Shown here piece after piece: positions 53,900 to 54,036 of a DNA stretch of 54,036 bases. Origin of the DNA: SCTD01 sp038256525 (GTDB lineage: Bacteria; Actinomycetota; Actinomycetes; Mycobacteriales; SCTD01); NCBI GenBank assembly GCA_038256525.1, contig JBBSKF010000005.1, forward strand, positions 1 through 54,036. Direction: 5' to 3'. Every line of letters starts with the position of its first letter. Within the stretch, counting starts at the first letter, position 1. The position numbers were made by a program, and so were the translations under genes. The notes below the pieces were generated by a model. It did not search any database, was not told the origin of the DNA, and saw only the letters and a program-made list of their open reading frames with translations.

Positions 53900-54036
53900 T
53901 TACTCGCCGTTGGGCCGCTGCGGGCGAAGTCCAGGCTGGTGGTAGCGCCCTGGCACGCGTTCATCTCGCAGCCCCTGCACCTGACGGGTTGCACCGTCGC
54001 TGCCGCGAACAAGCAGCGTGTCGCCGTCAACCCAGA
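53900..54036 (-). CDS. 3' end of a gene cut by the window edge
   Basis: A 44-codon frame enters from the right edge and ends at TAA (plus-strand 53900-53902): it reads WVDGDTLLVRGSDGATRQVQ and ends PQRPNGE. The composition and ordered start suggest a real C-terminus. The family cannot be told from this piece. Confidence 0.45.
   Translation of the reverse strand, partial: WVDGDTLLVRGSDGATRQVQGLRDERVPGRYHQPGLRPQRPNGE

Overview
The window is chromosomal DNA from a high-GC Gram-positive bacterium (Actinomycetota). The evidence is roughly 70% GC throughout, frequent GTG starts, many 4-bp start/stop overlaps, apparent leaderless promoters, and marker genes such as lsr2, carD, disA/radA with an LpqE-type lipoprotein, an actinobacterial Cdc48-like ATPase, and actinobacterial-type OtsA and threonine synthase. 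The gene order panC-panD-nadB-nadC-coaX-lysS-lsr2-clpC-mutY-disA-radA-lpqE-carD-ispD-ispF-cysS-rlmB is a conserved actinobacterial backbone, known from streptomycetes and mycobacteria. The chemotaxis-type genes and sortase suggest an environmental actinomycete rather than a mycobacterium. I cannot place the order or genus.

Layout. 1-1.6 kb (minus): the start of a NuoD-like gene, preceded by a MidA/NDUFAF7-type methyltransferase. 1.8-7.3 kb (plus): one tightly overlapped cofactor operon (DUF2520 oxidoreductase, panC, panD, nadB, nadC, coaX) feeding CoA and NAD synthesis. 7.3-10.9 kb (minus): an ATPase/DUF234 protein and a secreted metallophosphoesterase inserted before lysS. 11.1-17.2 kb (plus): lysS, a DUF2252 kinase-like gene, lsr2 and clpC, with a ClgR-like box before clpC. 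17.2-25.7 kb: mutY, a membrane-anchored hypothetical protein, a cheB-cheR-cheW mini-operon without cheA, a DUF4331/class F sortase operon, and a divergent TPR protein. 25.7-36.1 kb: radA-disA, lpqE, carD, PIN-TRAM, ispD-ispF, Uma2, cysS, rlmB, a SigH-type sigma factor and tRNA-Thr(TGT).

Immediately after the tRNA a 60-bp compound palindrome marks a switch from conserved to accessory genes. 36.3-44.1 kb: a GT-C glycosyltransferase, an aldolase-epimerase-GT2 operon under a DtxR/IdeR-like iron box, a glutamate dehydrogenase, and a DUF3263/LytR_C/SSI-like/otsB run. 44.1-49.3 kb: a Cdc48-like ATPase, otsA, and thrC under a SAM-I riboswitch whose closing helix overlaps the ribosome binding site. 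49.3-54 kb: variable DNA with a lipoprotein, three acetyltransferase genes (one frameshifted), orphan small genes with lower GC, and a cut gene at the right edge.

Best leads for something new are the NuoD-like/MidA pair (the NuoD-like protein carries the arginine that mitochondrial NDUFAF7 methylates), the iron-box aldolase/epimerase/glycosyltransferase operon, the SAM riboswitch on threonine synthase, and the sortase/DUF4331 pair lacking an obvious LPXTG signal. All calls come from reading sequence; no database search was run.
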